From positions 1-26,861 of the forward strand of contig DATCTK010000013.1 of assembly GCA_036567985.1 (NCBI GenBank): a stretch of 26,861 nucleotides of DNA, given 5' to 3'. Of this stretch, positions 15,837 through 23,080 are shown in pieces. This stretch comes from SZUA-229 sp036567985. Its GTDB lineage: Bacteria > Pseudomonadota > Gammaproteobacteria > SZUA-229. The notes under the pieces were generated by a model. It made no database searches, had not been told where the DNA came from, and was given only the letters and a program-made list of their open reading frames with translations. The translations under genes were made by a program, and so were the position numbers. Position 1 is the first letter of the stretch. Every line of letters starts with the position of its first letter.

Positions 15837-15854
15837 GTTCAGCTTTCGTTCAGC
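15837..15854 (+). promoter_or_regulatory. Direct-repeat box TTCAGC-N5-TTCAGC upstream of the His-rich gene
   Basis: GTTCAGCTTTCGTTCAGC has two TTCAGC half-sites spaced 11 bp, the geometry of OmpR/PhoB-family regulator sites. It ends 62 nt before the ATG at 15917, and a possible -10 (TAGTCT, 15865) follows 10 nt after it. The same box with the same geometry occurs at 18896. The neighbouring PhoP-like regulator is the likely binder (inference). Confidence 0.6.
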
Positions 15855-15916
15855 CAGCCAGGCGTAGTCTTGTGCCATCGGACACTAGCCGATGTTATTG
15901 AATCTGGAGAACCACG

Positions 15917-16360
15917 ATGAATATAATTGCACGCTTTCAAACATGGCCCCTGCTAGCCGCGCTGGTTACAGGTTTTACCCTGGCACCGACGATTTCCATG
16001 GCAGGTAACAATAATGAGCGGGACAGGCATGCACAGCATTCCCAGCACCGCGGGGATCAGCGGCATGGCCGACAGCCAGAACAACGTGAACAACGGCATG
16101 AACAACGACGTGATCAGCACAGACCCCATGTGACTCACTATGGCACAAACAGGTCCCATCCCGTCCATGGTCATCACCCCGGGCATGTTGTGTATCGTGA
16201 TCGACATCATCAGCACAGGCATCATCACACTGCCCGTCATAATCACCGGCACACGATCGTGCATAATAGCTATCACCAGCCGATTTACCTGCCGGCTTAT
16301 CCACGACTCATGATTGGCCTGCATAGTGATAATCTCGATATTATTTTTCGCGACCGGTAA
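15917..16360 (+). CDS. Secreted His/Arg/Gln-rich low-complexity protein
   Basis: A 147-residue protein with a Sec signal (NIIARFQTWPLLAALVTGFTLAPTISMA) followed by an extreme His-, Arg- and Gln-rich region (residues 31-125) with many HH, HHQH and RHNHRH clusters. A short ordered-looking tail follows (YLPAYPRLMIGLHSDNLDIIFRDR). CTGGAG precedes the ATG. The histidine density suggests divalent metal or proton binding in the periplasm. No family is recognised. It lies directly before a PepSY/PhoP/PhoQ-like operon and has an upstream TTCAGC double box, so regulation by that system is likely. A perfect 12-bp hairpin follows its stop. Low complexity makes homology unreliable. Confidence 0.7.
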   Translation: MNIIARFQTWPLLAALVTGFTLAPTISMAGNNNERDRHAQHSQHRGDQRHGRQPEQREQRHEQRRDQHRPHVTHYGTNRSHPVHGHHPGHVVYRDRHHQHRHHHTARHNHRHTIVHNSYHQPIYLPAYPRLMIGLHSDNLDIIFRDR

Positions 16361-16370
16361 GCCAGTTGTG

Positions 16371-16400
16371 ACGCAGTGCCCACACTCATGGGCACTGCGT
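16371..16400 (+). terminator. Perfect 12-bp hairpin after the His-rich gene
   Basis: ACGCAGTGCCCA (16371-16382) pairs with TGGGCACTGCGT (16389-16400) around a 6-nt loop, 10 nt after the stop codon. No U-tract follows, so it may act as an mRNA-stabilising or Rho-assisted terminator rather than a classical intrinsic one. Confidence 0.5.
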
Positions 16401-16438
16401 ATTCAGCCCGCTTGCCCCGACTCACACAAGGTCGCCCC

Positions 16439-16457
16439 GGTAGTCCCCCAGGTAGTC
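16439..16457 (+). promoter_or_regulatory. 12-bp-period direct repeat GGTAGTC upstream of the PepSY operon
   Basis: GGTAGTC occurs at 16439-16445 and again at 16451-16457, about 60-80 nt before the PepSY start. The spacing is close to a helical turn, but the sequence differs from the TTCAGC boxes. Regulatory meaning is uncertain. Confidence 0.25.
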
Positions 16458-16519
16458 GCGACATTCATTGCGGTGTAAACTGTTACCCAGTTTAACCCCT
16501 GTTGATTCCCCGTTAACCA

Positions 16520-16789
16520 ATGGCGCGCCGGCTTATGAAATCGATTGTTCTGCCCCTGTTTATGATACTTATACTGTCACTCTCCTGCAGCACCCAGGCC
16601 AGCGAGCAGAACGGCAAGCGGATCAGCAAACAACAGGCAATCAGTGCTGCGCAACAGGCCAGCCCCGGCCGGGTGCTCGACATTAAACACCACCACAATA
16701 CCTACCGGGTAAAAATGCTCAACGACAATGGCGAAGTGCGCATTATTGTTATCGATGCCAGCTCGGGGCAGTTACTGAGAACGCGCTAG
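16520..16789 (+). CDS. Small exported PepSY-domain protein
   Basis: An 89-residue protein with an N-terminal signal (MKSIVLPLFMILILSLSCSTQA) and a single PepSY repeat: ISKQQAISAAQQASPGRVLDIK, then YRVKMLNDNGEVRIIVIDASSGQLL. PepSY domains commonly act as inhibitory or sensory modules in the periplasm, and small PepSY genes often precede PhoP/QseB-type regulators. The ATG at 16520 and another at 16535 are both possible, and neither has a good Shine-Dalgarno. The second gives a cleaner signal peptide. Its stop is one base before the response-regulator ATG, so the three genes 16520-18803 form an operon. A Cys in SLSC is not a good lipobox. Confidence 0.85.
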   Translation: MARRLMKSIVLPLFMILILSLSCSTQASEQNGKRISKQQAISAAQQASPGRVLDIKHHHNTYRVKMLNDNGEVRIIVIDASSGQLLRTR

Positions 16790-16790
16790 C

Positions 16791-17477
16791 ATGCGAATTC
16801 TGATTATTGAAGACGAAGCGGATTTACTCGCCGACATCCAGGCAAGCCTGGAAGCCGAAGGCTATATGGTTGATACCAGCAGTGACGGCAATGAAGGTTA
16901 TTTTTTCGCCAACGAATACCCACTGGATGCAGCCATTATTGATATTGGTTTACCCGGCATGTCGGGCATTGAAATAATACAGAAACTGCGTCAGCAGGCC
17001 AGCACCCTGCCGGTACTCATCCTCACGGCGCGCAGCCGCTGGCAGGAAAAAGTCGAAGGCCTGGAAGCCGGTGCCGATGATTACCTGGTCAAACCGTTCC
17101 AGATGGAAGAACTGCTGGCACGCTTAAAAGCCCTGTTACGTCGTGCCAGTGGCAGCGCCAGCAACCAGCTCAGCTGTGGTGCCATTACCCTCAAACTGGA
17201 CACTCAACAGGTGTTACGAAATAACGAACTCATAGACGTTACCGCATTTGAATACCGCATGCTGGAATACCTGATGCGCCATAGCAATGAAGCGGTTTCC
17301 AAATCTCGCCTGGCCGACTACCTCTACCCCCACGATGATGACCGGGACAGCAATGTCATCGAAGTGCTTATCGGTCGGCTGCGTAAAAAACTCGACCCGG
17401 ACGGTTCACTTGGCCCCATTGCCACCCTGCGCAACCGTGGCTACAGGTTCACCCTGTGTGATGAAACCACGAGCTAG
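16791..17477 (+). CDS. OmpR-family response regulator, PhoP-like
   Basis: A 228-residue two-component regulator. The receiver domain shows the acidic pocket EDE (7-9), phospho-acceptor Asp51 in IIDIGLPG, Thr79 in LTAR and Lys101 in LVKPF. The C-terminal winged helix includes LTAFEYRMLEYLMRHSNEAVSKSRL-like spacing (VTAFEYRML around 148) and SNVIEVLIGRLRKKLD followed by IATLRNRGYRF. Overall it resembles PhoP/QseB. It would dimerise on phosphorylation and bind direct repeats with about 11-bp period, which is the form of the boxes at 15837 and 18896. It is tightly packed between the PepSY gene and the kinase gene. Confidence 0.93.
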   Translation: MRILIIEDEADLLADIQASLEAEGYMVDTSSDGNEGYFFANEYPLDAAIIDIGLPGMSGIEIIQKLRQQASTLPVLILTARSRWQEKVEGLEAGADDYLVKPFQMEELLARLKALLRRASGSASNQLSCGAITLKLDTQQVLRNNELIDVTAFEYRMLEYLMRHSNEAVSKSRLADYLYPHDDDRDSNVIEVLIGRLRKKLDPDGSLGPIATLRNRGYRFTLCDETTS

Positions 17478-17489
17478 GTGCAAAAAAAT

Positions 17490-18803
17490 ATGTCACTGAA
17501 CCGTCGCATTATTCTTAGCGCCAGCCTGGTCCTGCTGATTTTTATTACCCTCACCGCCGCCGCACTTAATCGCGCGTTTATCGAGAGCAGCGAAACCGCG
17601 CTCAGGGATAAACTCACTAGCCAGCTGTATGCCCTGCTCGCCGCCGCCGAAGTGAGCGACAGTGAAATACTTATGCCCTCCAACGAACTGGATGCACTGC
17701 TCGGCCTGCCCAGCTCCGGTGTGTATGCCAGCATTATTAACCAGGCAGGCGATACACTGTGGCAATCCTCTTCTGCACTGGGCGCAACCCTGCCCACACC
17801 ACAATGGTTGCAGAGCGGTGATAAACGTTTTCAGCAAAACCGCGTGGACAATCACAACTACTACAGCTTCGCCTATGGCATTAACTGGCTCGAAGAAAAC
17901 GACAGCCTTGCACTGACGTTTAATATCACCACCGACCTGGCATCCTTTAACCAGCAGCTGGCTGACTACCGCAATACACTGTGGGGCTGGCTATCCGCCA
18001 TGGCGCTGCTGCTACTCATCAGCCAGGCGCTGATACTGCGCTGGGGGCTGAGACCACTGCGCCGCGTCGGTGATGAACTGAATCGCATCGAAGCCGGCGA
18101 ACAGCAACAGATAGAGCATGATTACCCCAGCGAAATCGAACAGCTCACGCGCAATATCAACCAGCTGTTACAACACGAACGTGAACAGAAAACCCGTTAC
18201 CGCAATGCGCTGGGTGACCTGGCACACAGTTTGAAAACGCCACTGGCAGTGTTGCAGAGTGGCCTCAATGCAGACAGCGAGGTGGATGCAGCGATGCAGG
18301 AACAGATCAGCCGCATGAATGCAATTGTCGAATACCAGCTGCAACGGGCTGCCACCGCGGGCAGCTCCAGCAGTGCACAGTCACTTGATGTGAAATCGGT
18401 GCTGCAGCGCATGCTGGATTCACTCAGTAAAGTGTATCGGGACAAGGCGATTGAGCTGCAGATCAATGTCGATGAGCAACTGCGCTTCAAGGGCGACGAA
18501 GGCGATCTGATGGAACTGCTCGGCAACCTGCTGGATAACGCCTACAAGTGGGCAAAGCAGCGCATTGAAGTGAGCGCCGAAGCTCAGGGAAAAAAACTGT
18601 TATTACGCGTTATGGATGATGGCCCCGGCATTCCGGCATCACAGGCCGAGACGCTATTAAAGCGCGGCATGCGCGCGGACCAGAGTGTGGCCGGGCATGG
18701 CATCGGTCTGTCAATTGTGGGTAATATCGTCGATGCCTACCAGGGCACGCTGAGCATCCATACCAGCCCACTGGGCGGTGCCGAAATCCGCGTACTGCTA
18801 TAA
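17490..18803 (+). CDS. Sensor histidine kinase, PhoQ-like
   Basis: A 437-residue inner-membrane kinase. It has TM1 near the N-terminus (IILSASLVLLIFITLTAAAL), a periplasmic domain of about 130 residues, TM2 (LWGWLSAMALLLLISQALIL), then a HAMP-like linker. The H-box LGDLAHSLKTPLAVLQ (phospho-His near residue 246) strongly resembles PhoQ's. The ATPase domain has N-box NLLDNAYKWA, G1 DDGPGIP and G2 GHGIGLSIV. I chose ATG 17490, which has AGGTG 9 nt upstream. A GTG at 17478 right after the regulator's stop adds four residues. The periplasmic domain contains acidic stretches (EENDSL, EVSDSEILMPSNELD), consistent with cation or envelope sensing, but the ligand is unknown. Confidence 0.92.
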   Translation: MSLNRRIILSASLVLLIFITLTAAALNRAFIESSETALRDKLTSQLYALLAAAEVSDSEILMPSNELDALLGLPSSGVYASIINQAGDTLWQSSSALGATLPTPQWLQSGDKRFQQNRVDNHNYYSFAYGINWLEENDSLALTFNITTDLASFNQQLADYRNTLWGWLSAMALLLLISQALILRWGLRPLRRVGDELNRIEAGEQQQIEHDYPSEIEQLTRNINQLLQHEREQKTRYRNALGDLAHSLKTPLAVLQSGLNADSEVDAAMQEQISRMNAIVEYQLQRAATAGSSSSAQSLDVKSVLQRMLDSLSKVYRDKAIELQINVDEQLRFKGDEGDLMELLGNLLDNAYKWAKQRIEVSAEAQGKKLLLRVMDDGPGIPASQAETLLKRGMRADQSVAGHGIGLSIVGNIVDAYQGTLSIHTSPLGGAEIRVLL

Positions 18804-18807
18804 CCCA

Positions 18808-18839
18808 GATCAGTTAACTGATCGGCCAACTTATTGGCC
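18808..18839 (+). terminator. Tandem perfect hairpins after the kinase gene
   Basis: A 16-bp perfect palindrome GATCAGTTAACTGATC (18808-18823) is followed immediately by GGCCAA-cttа-like loop-TTGGCC (18824-18839). Both can fold in the transcript right after the stop at 18803. There is no U-tract, so the terminator role is tentative. Confidence 0.4.
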
Positions 18840-18895
18840 AGATGGCTGCACAGTATCACCTCACCTTCTCCCACTTTATTAAAATAATCTTCCCC

Positions 18896-18913
18896 GTTCA
18901 GCTAAGGTTCAGC
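18896..18913 (+). promoter_or_regulatory. Direct-repeat box TTCAGC-N5-TTCAGC upstream of the anchored surface protein
   Basis: GTTCAGCTAAGGTTCAGC repeats the box seen at 15837 with identical half-sites and an 11-bp period. It ends 63 nt before the ATG at 18977 (62 nt in the other case), and a possible -10 (TGAAAT) again lies 10 nt downstream. This supports a shared activator, most simply the PhoP-like regulator encoded between the two sites. Confidence 0.65.
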
Positions 18914-18976
18914 TACCCCATGTTGAAATAATTCCCAGCACTACAGACTTGAGTCAACCATTGCGGGAGCATCTAT

Positions 18977-19774
18977 ATGTCGCACATAACAACAAACAAC
19001 CAGAGCCATTACCTTGTAACTGCACTGCTAACTGGTCTGCTTGCCTTCACTAGCCTGCACACGGCCAGCGCCAGTGAAAGCCCGGCCAGCACTCGATCCA
19101 TTAGCTATTCAGTCACAACGCAGTCTGAACCGTCAACCAAACAGACTCAGTCGAACCTGCTTAAACTGAAACAGGCAGAACTACAAACACTGCCCGCCAT
19201 CAGCAAGCAGGGCTATCGTAGTGAATCAACCCGGCAAATGAGCAGCAGTTATTACGGCGACTTCAGTATTCACGATGCCTCTGTCGAACTGTTTAACGAT
19301 TACGATTATGATGGTTTCTATCACCATTTCAGCGTCACCCTGGATGCTGACACTGTGTATAGCAATGCCCATGTGTATGCCGAGCTGTATATCAGTTATG
19401 AAGGTGGCCCGTGGAATTATTATGCCGGCAGCGATGTATTTACGATTTATGGTGACAGCGCCAGTGATGCATTCGTTATCGAAACCGAACTGGTCGAAGG
19501 TTTTCCTGCTGGCTATTATGACATTCGCATTGATCTGTATGATGCCCACAACAATGCCTGGCTGCTCAGCTATGGCCCCTACGCAGATAGTTCACTCAGT
19601 ACACTGCCACTGGAAGACAGCTACAGTGACAGTTTCTACGATGGCGCAAGTGTCAGCTATCAAACCGATGTTTATGTACACGGCAATGGTTCGATGAATG
19701 TCTGGAGCTTACTGCTGTTAGCCGCACTGGCGATCATCGCGCGACGGTTTTCACGCAGGGTTGCTCATTCATAG
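18977..19774 (+). CDS. Choice-of-anchor H / GlyGly-CTERM-like surface protein
   Basis: A 265-residue exported protein: signal peptide (LVTALLTGLLAFTSLHTASA, ends near residue 32), a Ser/Thr/Gln-rich linker, then a beta-rich domain dense in Tyr and Asp (VELFNDYDYDGFYHHFSVTLDAD, YAELYISYEGGPWNYYAGSD, GYYDIRIDLYDAHNN). The C-terminus is a sorting tail, GNGSMNVWSLLLLAALAIIARRFSRR, i.e. a small-residue motif, a hydrophobic helix and an Arg cluster, as in rhombosortase-processed GlyGly-CTERM proteins. This matches proteins called choice-of-anchor H. GGGAG precedes the ATG. The TTCAGC double box upstream links it to the PhoP/PhoQ-like operon that precedes it. Confidence 0.85.
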   Translation: MSHITTNNQSHYLVTALLTGLLAFTSLHTASASESPASTRSISYSVTTQSEPSTKQTQSNLLKLKQAELQTLPAISKQGYRSESTRQMSSSYYGDFSIHDASVELFNDYDYDGFYHHFSVTLDADTVYSNAHVYAELYISYEGGPWNYYAGSDVFTIYGDSASDAFVIETELVEGFPAGYYDIRIDLYDAHNNAWLLSYGPYADSSLSTLPLEDSYSDSFYDGASVSYQTDVYVHGNGSMNVWSLLLLAALAIIARRFSRRVAHS

Positions 19775-19866
19775 ACCGTGACGTGACCTGCCTTCGGTAG
19801 CCGCAAACCTGATGTCGTATTCATTGCCAATTTCTTTAACATGATAATAACTCTTGCACGACACAC

Positions 19867-19951
19867 GCCGGATCCACTGCGTTTGATCCGGCCTACGAAA
19901 ATCCGGCCCATAAAAATCGCCGTAGGGTGGATCAAGCGAAGCGGATCCACC
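19867..19951. repeat. Inverted pair of REP-like palindromes (REPIN-like)
   Basis: Two 30-bp copies face each other: 19867-19896 (minus strand) and 19922-19951 (plus strand, GTAGGGTGGATCAAGCGAAG...). Each begins GTAGG and contains a GGATC-N-GGATCC dyad, and they are separated by 25 bp. This is the configuration of REP doublets mobilised by RAYT transposases. It lies in the convergent gap between the anchored protein and the FadL-family gene. Confidence 0.7.
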
Positions 19952-19986
19952 TGATAGCCGAATGTGCATTATCGTTATACAAACAA

Positions 19987-21327
19987 CTAAAGCCGATAGG
20001 CAAACGACAGCGCAATTCGGTAACTGTCATCATCCGCCAGATCCAGTGCCATATCAAACTGCAGTGCATCACTCAATAGCATACCCATGCCTGCAGTCAG
20101 GTGATGCACATCATCACCGCCGGTGTAAATCAGATTTGTGGTGGAGTCCTCGCCGCGGTATTTAATATCATGCGCCGGATCAAAATAATAACCGGCGCGT
20201 AATGCAACCGGTTTGTGCTTAATTGTTGCAAGATACTCAATGCCGAAATGATATTCAGTAACCGCCTCGGCTTCAAAATCCGATTTTTGTTGCACCACAA
20301 CCACATCACCACCGGGATAAGCATAGGATGCATGCAGTTCTTTAGTGATGCGACTGTAATCAATAAGCAGCAGATCGAATGCCAGATTCCACTGCGACCC
20401 GGGTGTATAGGCAACGCCGATTGCCACACTGGATGGCAATGGCAAGGAGCTTTTACAGATCCAGCTGCCAGTGGGTGTGCCATCTGGCAGCACGGCGTTA
20501 TTGATATCACCGCTGCAACCATTTTGCGCGGCACTGTTAACCGTAGCTGGCGAATTGGCGGTAATATGGGTGTAATCGGGATTGGGTGCCAGGGTGTAAT
20601 TAAACGCCAGGCTCAGGTCATCCCGAGGCTGGTACAACAACGCAAAACGCCAGATGGGTTCCTGCTCGGTCTGGCTGCCATAGCTGGCGAACTCGACTTC
20701 ATTAAACGGCTCGACACCCTGCAACTGCACCGCCAGCACATCCATATTCAGCGTGACCAGGCTGGCGGACAAACCCAGCGCCAGTTTGCCATCGTGCAGA
20801 CTGTGGGCAATGGAAAAACCGAACTCGTCCAGATCGAACATAACATTGTGTTTTTCCACCACCGAGCCACTGAGCGGATTGCTCACGGTAACAAAACGGT
20901 CGTAGGGCAGAAACTCGTGATAAAACAATGCAAGCACCGTGCGCCCGTTATTCGTCGGCGTGGCAAAGGCCATCAGTGCCGGATCTATCTGGCTGGTTTC
21001 GTCCACTTTGAGACCAAGGCGAATCGACTCCCCCGTGCCGAGGTTACTTGCACCCGGCAGATTGACTTCATCCAGGTGACGGAAGTTGCTGTCGAGTCGA
21101 AACTCGGATGTCGGCAAACGCACCAGCGCCGCCGGGTTAACCAGCACCGCACTGGCATCATTCACCGACGCCACCCCGCTACTCCCCATGCCAATGGTGC
21201 GCGCACCCGAAGTGTTTAAGGTATAACTGAAGCCGAACCAGCTGGGGCCGTTATCAAAACCAGATGCCGCCAGTGGAAAAAGCAGCAGCACAAGCCATGG
21301 CAACCACAAACCTGATGTCATTTTCAT
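19987..21327 (-). CDS. FadL/OMPP1-family outer membrane protein
   Basis: A 446-residue outer-membrane beta-barrel of the FadL (OMPP1/TodX) group, which carries long-chain fatty acids or other hydrophobic compounds inward. After a signal peptide (LWLPWLVLLLFPLAASG) come the hatch-region features GFSYTLNTSGARTIGMGSSGVASVNDASAVLVNPAALVRLP (26-66), typical for the family's N-terminal plug. The remainder alternates aromatic beta strands and polar loops, e.g. LSLAFNYTLAPNPDYTH and SSVAIGVAYTPGSQWNLAFDLLLIDYSRI, and ends in IALSFAYRL. AAGGAG precedes the ATG. Single gene. The substrate is unknown. Confidence 0.85.
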   Translation of the reverse strand: MKMTSGLWLPWLVLLLFPLAASGFDNGPSWFGFSYTLNTSGARTIGMGSSGVASVNDASAVLVNPAALVRLPTSEFRLDSNFRHLDEVNLPGASNLGTGESIRLGLKVDETSQIDPALMAFATPTNNGRTVLALFYHEFLPYDRFVTVSNPLSGSVVEKHNVMFDLDEFGFSIAHSLHDGKLALGLSASLVTLNMDVLAVQLQGVEPFNEVEFASYGSQTEQEPIWRFALLYQPRDDLSLAFNYTLAPNPDYTHITANSPATVNSAAQNGCSGDINNAVLPDGTPTGSWICKSSLPLPSSVAIGVAYTPGSQWNLAFDLLLIDYSRITKELHASYAYPGGDVVVVQQKSDFEAEAVTEYHFGIEYLATIKHKPVALRAGYYFDPAHDIKYRGEDSTTNLIYTGGDDVHHLTAGMGMLLSDALQFDMALDLADDDSYRIALSFAYRL

Positions 21328-21425
21328 TGCCAGCTCCTTTAGCGCGATGAAATATCTTCAGCAATTTATAGTCTAAACCCTGAACACTTTATATGACACA
21401 GGCCAGCTGTCCGTTAATGTCAGCC

Positions 21426-21535
21426 AATGCACAGCCCAAGGGTGAAGCACAGGATGTGCGGAATACTAAAGTGCAGGAGCACTTTGAACGTGCGAATGCA
21501 CGGCCCGAAGGGTGAAGCACAAGATGTGCGGAATA
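21426..21535. repeat. Two direct copies of a 40-bp repeat with a GCACA/TGTGC dyad
   Basis: GGGTGAAGCACA(G/A)GATGTGC and its flanks (from AATGCAC to GGAATA) occur at 21426-21465 and 21495-21535, about 70 bp apart, with three or four differences. The centre GCACA-NGA-TGTGC can form a small hairpin. Confidence 0.6.
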
Positions 21536-21565
21536 AATGACAGCGCCTGCACATCCATGCGCTCT

Positions 21566-21756
21566 CTGAATTAGTGTAACCATGCACGTCAACTCAAATT
21601 TTATGTAGGTTGGGGTGAGAAACGAACCCCAACACCAACCTATACGTTCAAGATTGTTGGGGTCCCTGCGTCACCCCAACCTACGGCACTGAATTAGTGT
21701 AACCATGCACGTCAACTCAAATTTTATGTAGGTTGGGGTGACGAAGGAACCCCAAC
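21566..21756. repeat. 53-bp direct duplication combined with three REP palindromes
   Basis: A 53-bp sequence beginning CTGAATTAGTGTAACC is identical at 21566-21618 and 21689-21741 (period 123 bp). REP-like units starting GTAGGTTGGGG lie at 21605-21633 (plus), 21656-21684 (minus) and 21728-21756 (plus), each with GGGGT...ACCCC dyads. No gene is visible in 21328-21805, so this whole stretch is repeat-derived. Confidence 0.75.
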
Positions 21757-21805
21757 GATTTCAGTCATTCACGTGCTTTAGTTCAGACCAAATCTGAATC
21801 TTACC

Positions 21806-21830
21806 GAGTTGTTACTCTGACCCCGAACTA
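21806..21830 (+). repeat. 25-bp repeat bordering the TA cassette (left copy)
   Basis: Begins GAGTTGTTACTCTG and ends CCCCGAACTA. It is identical to 23235-23259 and to the reverse complement of 23151-23175. Its last bases supply the hepT stop codon (TAG on the minus strand, 21830-21828), so the repeat abuts the toxin gene directly. Confidence 0.75.
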
Positions 21831-22184
21831 TGATTTCTCATCCAGCGGCGGCAAAAAGTTTTCAATTAGCGCTATCAGTTCAGGAATATCATTAACGGCT
21901 GTTTTATACAGCATCTCGTAGTCAATCTGGCCATACTCGTGTGCCAGTATATTTCGCTGGCCTATAATTTCACTCCAGGGAATCTGTGGATGGCTATGCA
22001 TAAATGACGGTGATACACGTTTCGCCGCTTCACCAATTATTTCAATACAGCGTTCAAGCGCACGCACCAGAATAATATTTTCAAGAAATGCCGCCAGGTC
22101 ATGATCATCCATCATCACCTCCACTTCTTTGGCCGCCTGCAGCATATCCCACAGGTGAGCGGCATCACGTTCCTCTGGCCGCAT
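21828..22184 (-). CDS. hepT: HepT-like HEPN-domain toxin (DUF86)
   Basis: A 118-residue HEPN RNase toxin of the MNT-HEPN type. The catalytic motif R-X4-H-X-Y is intact as RNILAHEY (Arg77, His82, Tyr84). The helical core (AAFLENIILVRALERCIEIIGEAAKRVS) is typical of DUF86. In characterised MntA/HepT pairs, Tyr of this motif is adenylylated by the antitoxin, which blocks RNase activity. GGAGGT five bases before the ATG at 22184 sets the start, and an in-frame ATG at 22214 is too far upstream. The coding sequence overlaps the end of mntA by 20 nt. Its stop codon is formed by the flanking 25-bp repeat, which suggests the natural C-terminus was replaced or trimmed when the repeat arrived. Confidence 0.88.
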   Translation of the reverse strand: MRPEERDAAHLWDMLQAAKEVEVMMDDHDLAAFLENIILVRALERCIEIIGEAAKRVSPSFMHSHPQIPWSEIIGQRNILAHEYGQIDYEMLYKTAVNDIPELIALIENFLPPLDEKS

Positions 22185-23076
22185 AGAGCACCTCCATATC
22201 CTTTTCAATCGCACGTTTTCGATAAGGATTACCCATAATAGACGGTGTGGCTATATCGACCTTGCGCCCTTTGAAAAGCGTCTCGAAGGCATTTTTTATT
22301 TCCAGCATGCCGCCCATTGAAGGTACCTGGCTGTTTTCAAATTCGATTAACAGATCAATATCGCTATCCGGCCGCAACTCGGAGCGTGCGGCAGAACCGA
22401 ACAGAACCAGTCGACTGATATGAAAACGCTTTGCCAGTTTATTGAGCTCTGTACGCGAGACCAGTATCTGGCCAGCAATCATTATTTGATTACGGCTGTG
22501 TTGTGGGCGGCTCTGTTTTGTATTTTGCTGTGCTTTTAACCGGCTTGATAAGTGTTTTTTAGCCAGCGCCCTTTCCCTGGCACCGCCACCACGGATAGCA
22601 TCAACCAGCGTCAGCAACTGGTAGAGCGCGGGATCATTCCTCGCCGCACTTGGCGCCGACTTATATAAAGGCGAAAAGGATTCACCTCGCGCCTCACCTT
22701 CCGGGTCTGGCCAGACGGGAGGCGGCTCTGCACTTGCTGTAAAAACAGACGCCAGGGGTTCAACCCCGTGCGCCGTCGGCATACCTCTGCTCATGGCACC
22801 GCGATCAGGCACAAACACATACTGGATGCCATGTAACAGAAATTCTTCAAGGTTGCGACGATCAACCACAATCGACTCACCCTGCTTATGTGCAAGCCGT
22901 GCGGCCAGGGCACGCTTTGCCGCCCCATGCACCTCTGATGCACTCATTGCCAGTTCAGCCGCCAGGCTACTGAAAGTCCACGGCCTGTCTCCCTGCGCTA
23001 TCAGTTTCAGCAAAAACAGTATGTCCTGTGGCTTTAAGTTCATAACTCGACCCGATTCATTATCCGTGTTCGCCAT
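22165..23076 (-). CDS. mntA: MntA-type adenylyltransferase antitoxin fused to an N-terminal winged-helix protein
   Basis: A 303-residue two-part protein. Residues 1-180 look like a winged-helix regulator: LKPQDILFLLKLIAQGDRPWTFSSLAAELAMSASEVHGAAKRAL, then YVFVPDRGAMSRGMPTAHGVEPLA and VWPDPEGEARGESFSPLY and a C-terminal helix of ALYQLLTLVDAIRGG. I recall this unit as a stand-alone protein next to nucleotidyltransferase genes. After a polar linker (181-198), residues 199-303 are a minimal nucleotidyltransferase with GSAARSELRPDSDID, i.e. GS-X10-DXD (Gly227, Ser228, Asp239, Asp241). It would adenylylate and neutralise HepT. An internal Met199 could restart a short antitoxin. Start codons Met1 and Met12 are both possible. 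A dyad just upstream (23081-23099) may be the autoregulatory operator. Confidence 0.82.
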   Translation of the reverse strand: MANTDNESGRVMNLKPQDILFLLKLIAQGDRPWTFSSLAAELAMSASEVHGAAKRALAARLAHKQGESIVVDRRNLEEFLLHGIQYVFVPDRGAMSRGMPTAHGVEPLASVFTASAEPPPVWPDPEGEARGESFSPLYKSAPSAARNDPALYQLLTLVDAIRGGGARERALAKKHLSSRLKAQQNTKQSRPQHSRNQIMIAGQILVSRTELNKLAKRFHISRLVLFGSAARSELRPDSDIDLLIEFENSQVPSMGGMLEIKNAFETLFKGRKVDIATPSIMGNPYRKRAIEKDMEVLYAARGT

Positions 23077-23080
23077 TCTC

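Noticed and set aside
15594..15878. 94-codon minus-strand open frame over the nifJ relic
   Set aside because: It reads through heptamer repeats and in the wrong frame of the nifJ relic, and the sequence is Pro/Arg/Cys-rich as expected for an off-frame translation.
15953..16324. Long minus-strand frames opposite the His-rich gene
   Set aside because: They mirror the His/Arg codon bias of the plus-strand gene, and the plus strand has the signal peptide and ribosome-binding site.
20215..21219. 334-codon plus-strand frame opposite the FadL-family gene
   Set aside because: A shadow frame; the minus-strand frame has a signal peptide, family motifs and a good ribosome-binding site.
21566..21756. 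CRISPR array
   Set aside because: Only two long direct repeats with REP palindromes between them; no regular spacers.
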